Assembly: GCA_021813505.1 (NCBI GenBank)
Contig: JAKAKI010000069.1
Coordinates: 1 to 32,773, forward strand
Reading direction: 5' to 3'
Source of the DNA: a bacterium
GTDB lineage: Bacteria; Zixibacteria; MSB-5A5; WJJR01
DNA length: 32,773 nt
Under the pieces are notes generated by a model. It worked only from the letters and a program-made list of their open reading frames with translations. It ran no database searches and was not told the origin of the DNA. Positions within the stretch are counted from its first letter, which is position 1. Each line of letters starts with the position of its first letter. Below are positions 32,353 to 32,773 of this stretch, in pieces. Both the position numbers and the translations under genes were made by a program.

Positions 32353-32667
32353 TTATTCCGGCGACGTCTCCATCTGCCGCGCCAGTTCGTGCAGTCGTTC
32401 CCAAGTGTAGATGCCGGTGTTGTGGCCGTCGCTCCAGAGAATCTGGATTGCGTAGCGGCCGACCGGCTGAATCGACAGTGGTTGAACGTCCTCGGGGACA
32501 TCGGAATCGGCGATCATCACGCGGCCGGTCATTTCTTCGACACATCCGGCACAGGGACAGGACAGGCGCAGTTTGCGTGCAGGGAAGATCGTCTCACGGC
32601 CGTCGGCCCATTTGACACGGACGTCGTGATCGTTGGCGCGGCCGATTTCGAGTGGGGTGAGAGTCAT
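32353..32667 (-). CDS. DUF971 domain protein
   Basis: The 104-residue protein begins MTLTPLEIGRANDHDVRVKW and has the DUF971 signature LRLSCPCAGCVEEMTGR with three cysteines, then VGRYAIQILWSDGHNTGIYT and a closing helix YTWERLHELARQ. Related domains form the N-terminus of gamma-butyrobetaine hydroxylase-like proteins, and stand-alone forms are often near iron-sulfur cluster genes; the stand-alone function is not settled. It converges with alr, 47 bases apart. The ATG at 32667 matches the family start; six further codons are open upstream. Confidence 0.9.
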   Translation of the reverse strand: MTLTPLEIGRANDHDVRVKWADGRETIFPARKLRLSCPCAGCVEEMTGRVMIADSDVPEDVQPLSIQPVGRYAIQILWSDGHNTGIYTWERLHELARQMETSPE

Positions 32668-32682
32668 GAGTTTTCGAAGGCG

Positions 32683-32703
32683 CAAGGGGCTGGAAGCCCC
32701 TTG
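32683..32703. repeat. Short hairpin near the right edge
   Basis: CAAGGGGCT, GGA, AGCCCCTTG pairs perfectly. It is a dispersed-repeat-like hairpin 16 bases upstream of the DUF971 start. Confidence 0.6.
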
Positions 32704-32753
32704 TCGGCAGGGTTGGGGTCTTTGCCAAGGGTTGTCAGTTGTGCGGGGGGACA

Positions 32754-32773
32754 GGGCGTATGCAATACGCCCC
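32754..32773. repeat. GGGCGTAT palindrome at the right edge
   Basis: GGGCGTAT, GCA, ATACGCCC pairs perfectly. The element reaches the last base of the window and may continue beyond it. Confidence 0.6.

Overview
This is a GC-rich bacterial chromosome segment with no RNA gene, prophage, plasmid or CRISPR signature. Almost every gene lies on the minus strand; alr is the only clear plus-strand gene. The many short dispersed palindromes and the GC-rich coding style would fit an uncultured FCB-group or planctomycete-like lineage, but no gene here fixes the phylum.

The core (about 19.8 kb down to 2.07 kb, read right to left) is a supra-operon for aromatic amino acids. A DapF-like protein is followed by trpE, trpG, trpD, an MFS transporter, trpC, trpF, trpB and trpA. 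Then come argS and the shikimate genes aroF (DAHP synthase), aroA, aroE, two small Gate-domain membrane proteins, aroK, aroB and aroQ. Most junctions are 4-base stop/start overlaps or gaps under 60 bases. Chorismate synthase (aroC) and the Phe/Tyr branch genes are absent. A MATE exporter follows aroQ, and the left edge holds the start of a secreted protein behind a near-consensus promoter.

Right of the supra-operon, on the minus strand, are a class I/II aminotransferase with its own terminator and an apparently leaderless promoter, dinB with a small companion gene, an HNH nuclease gene of different composition, larB and larE (nickel-pincer cofactor synthesis), an adenosine-specific kinase, a HEAT-repeat lipoprotein with a degenerate cyclophilin domain, a DUF309 protein and nth. 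Then come alr (plus strand) and a DUF971 protein (minus).

Seven copies of a long palindrome sit only between genes, all in the same orientation, often at the few wide gaps of the operons. The features I find most worth a second look are the DapF-like protein with both catalytic cysteines replaced by serine at the head of the trp genes, the Gate-domain pair translationally coupled inside the shikimate block, the transporter between trpD and trpC, the oriented palindrome family, and the cyclophilin-like domain without its active-site residues.
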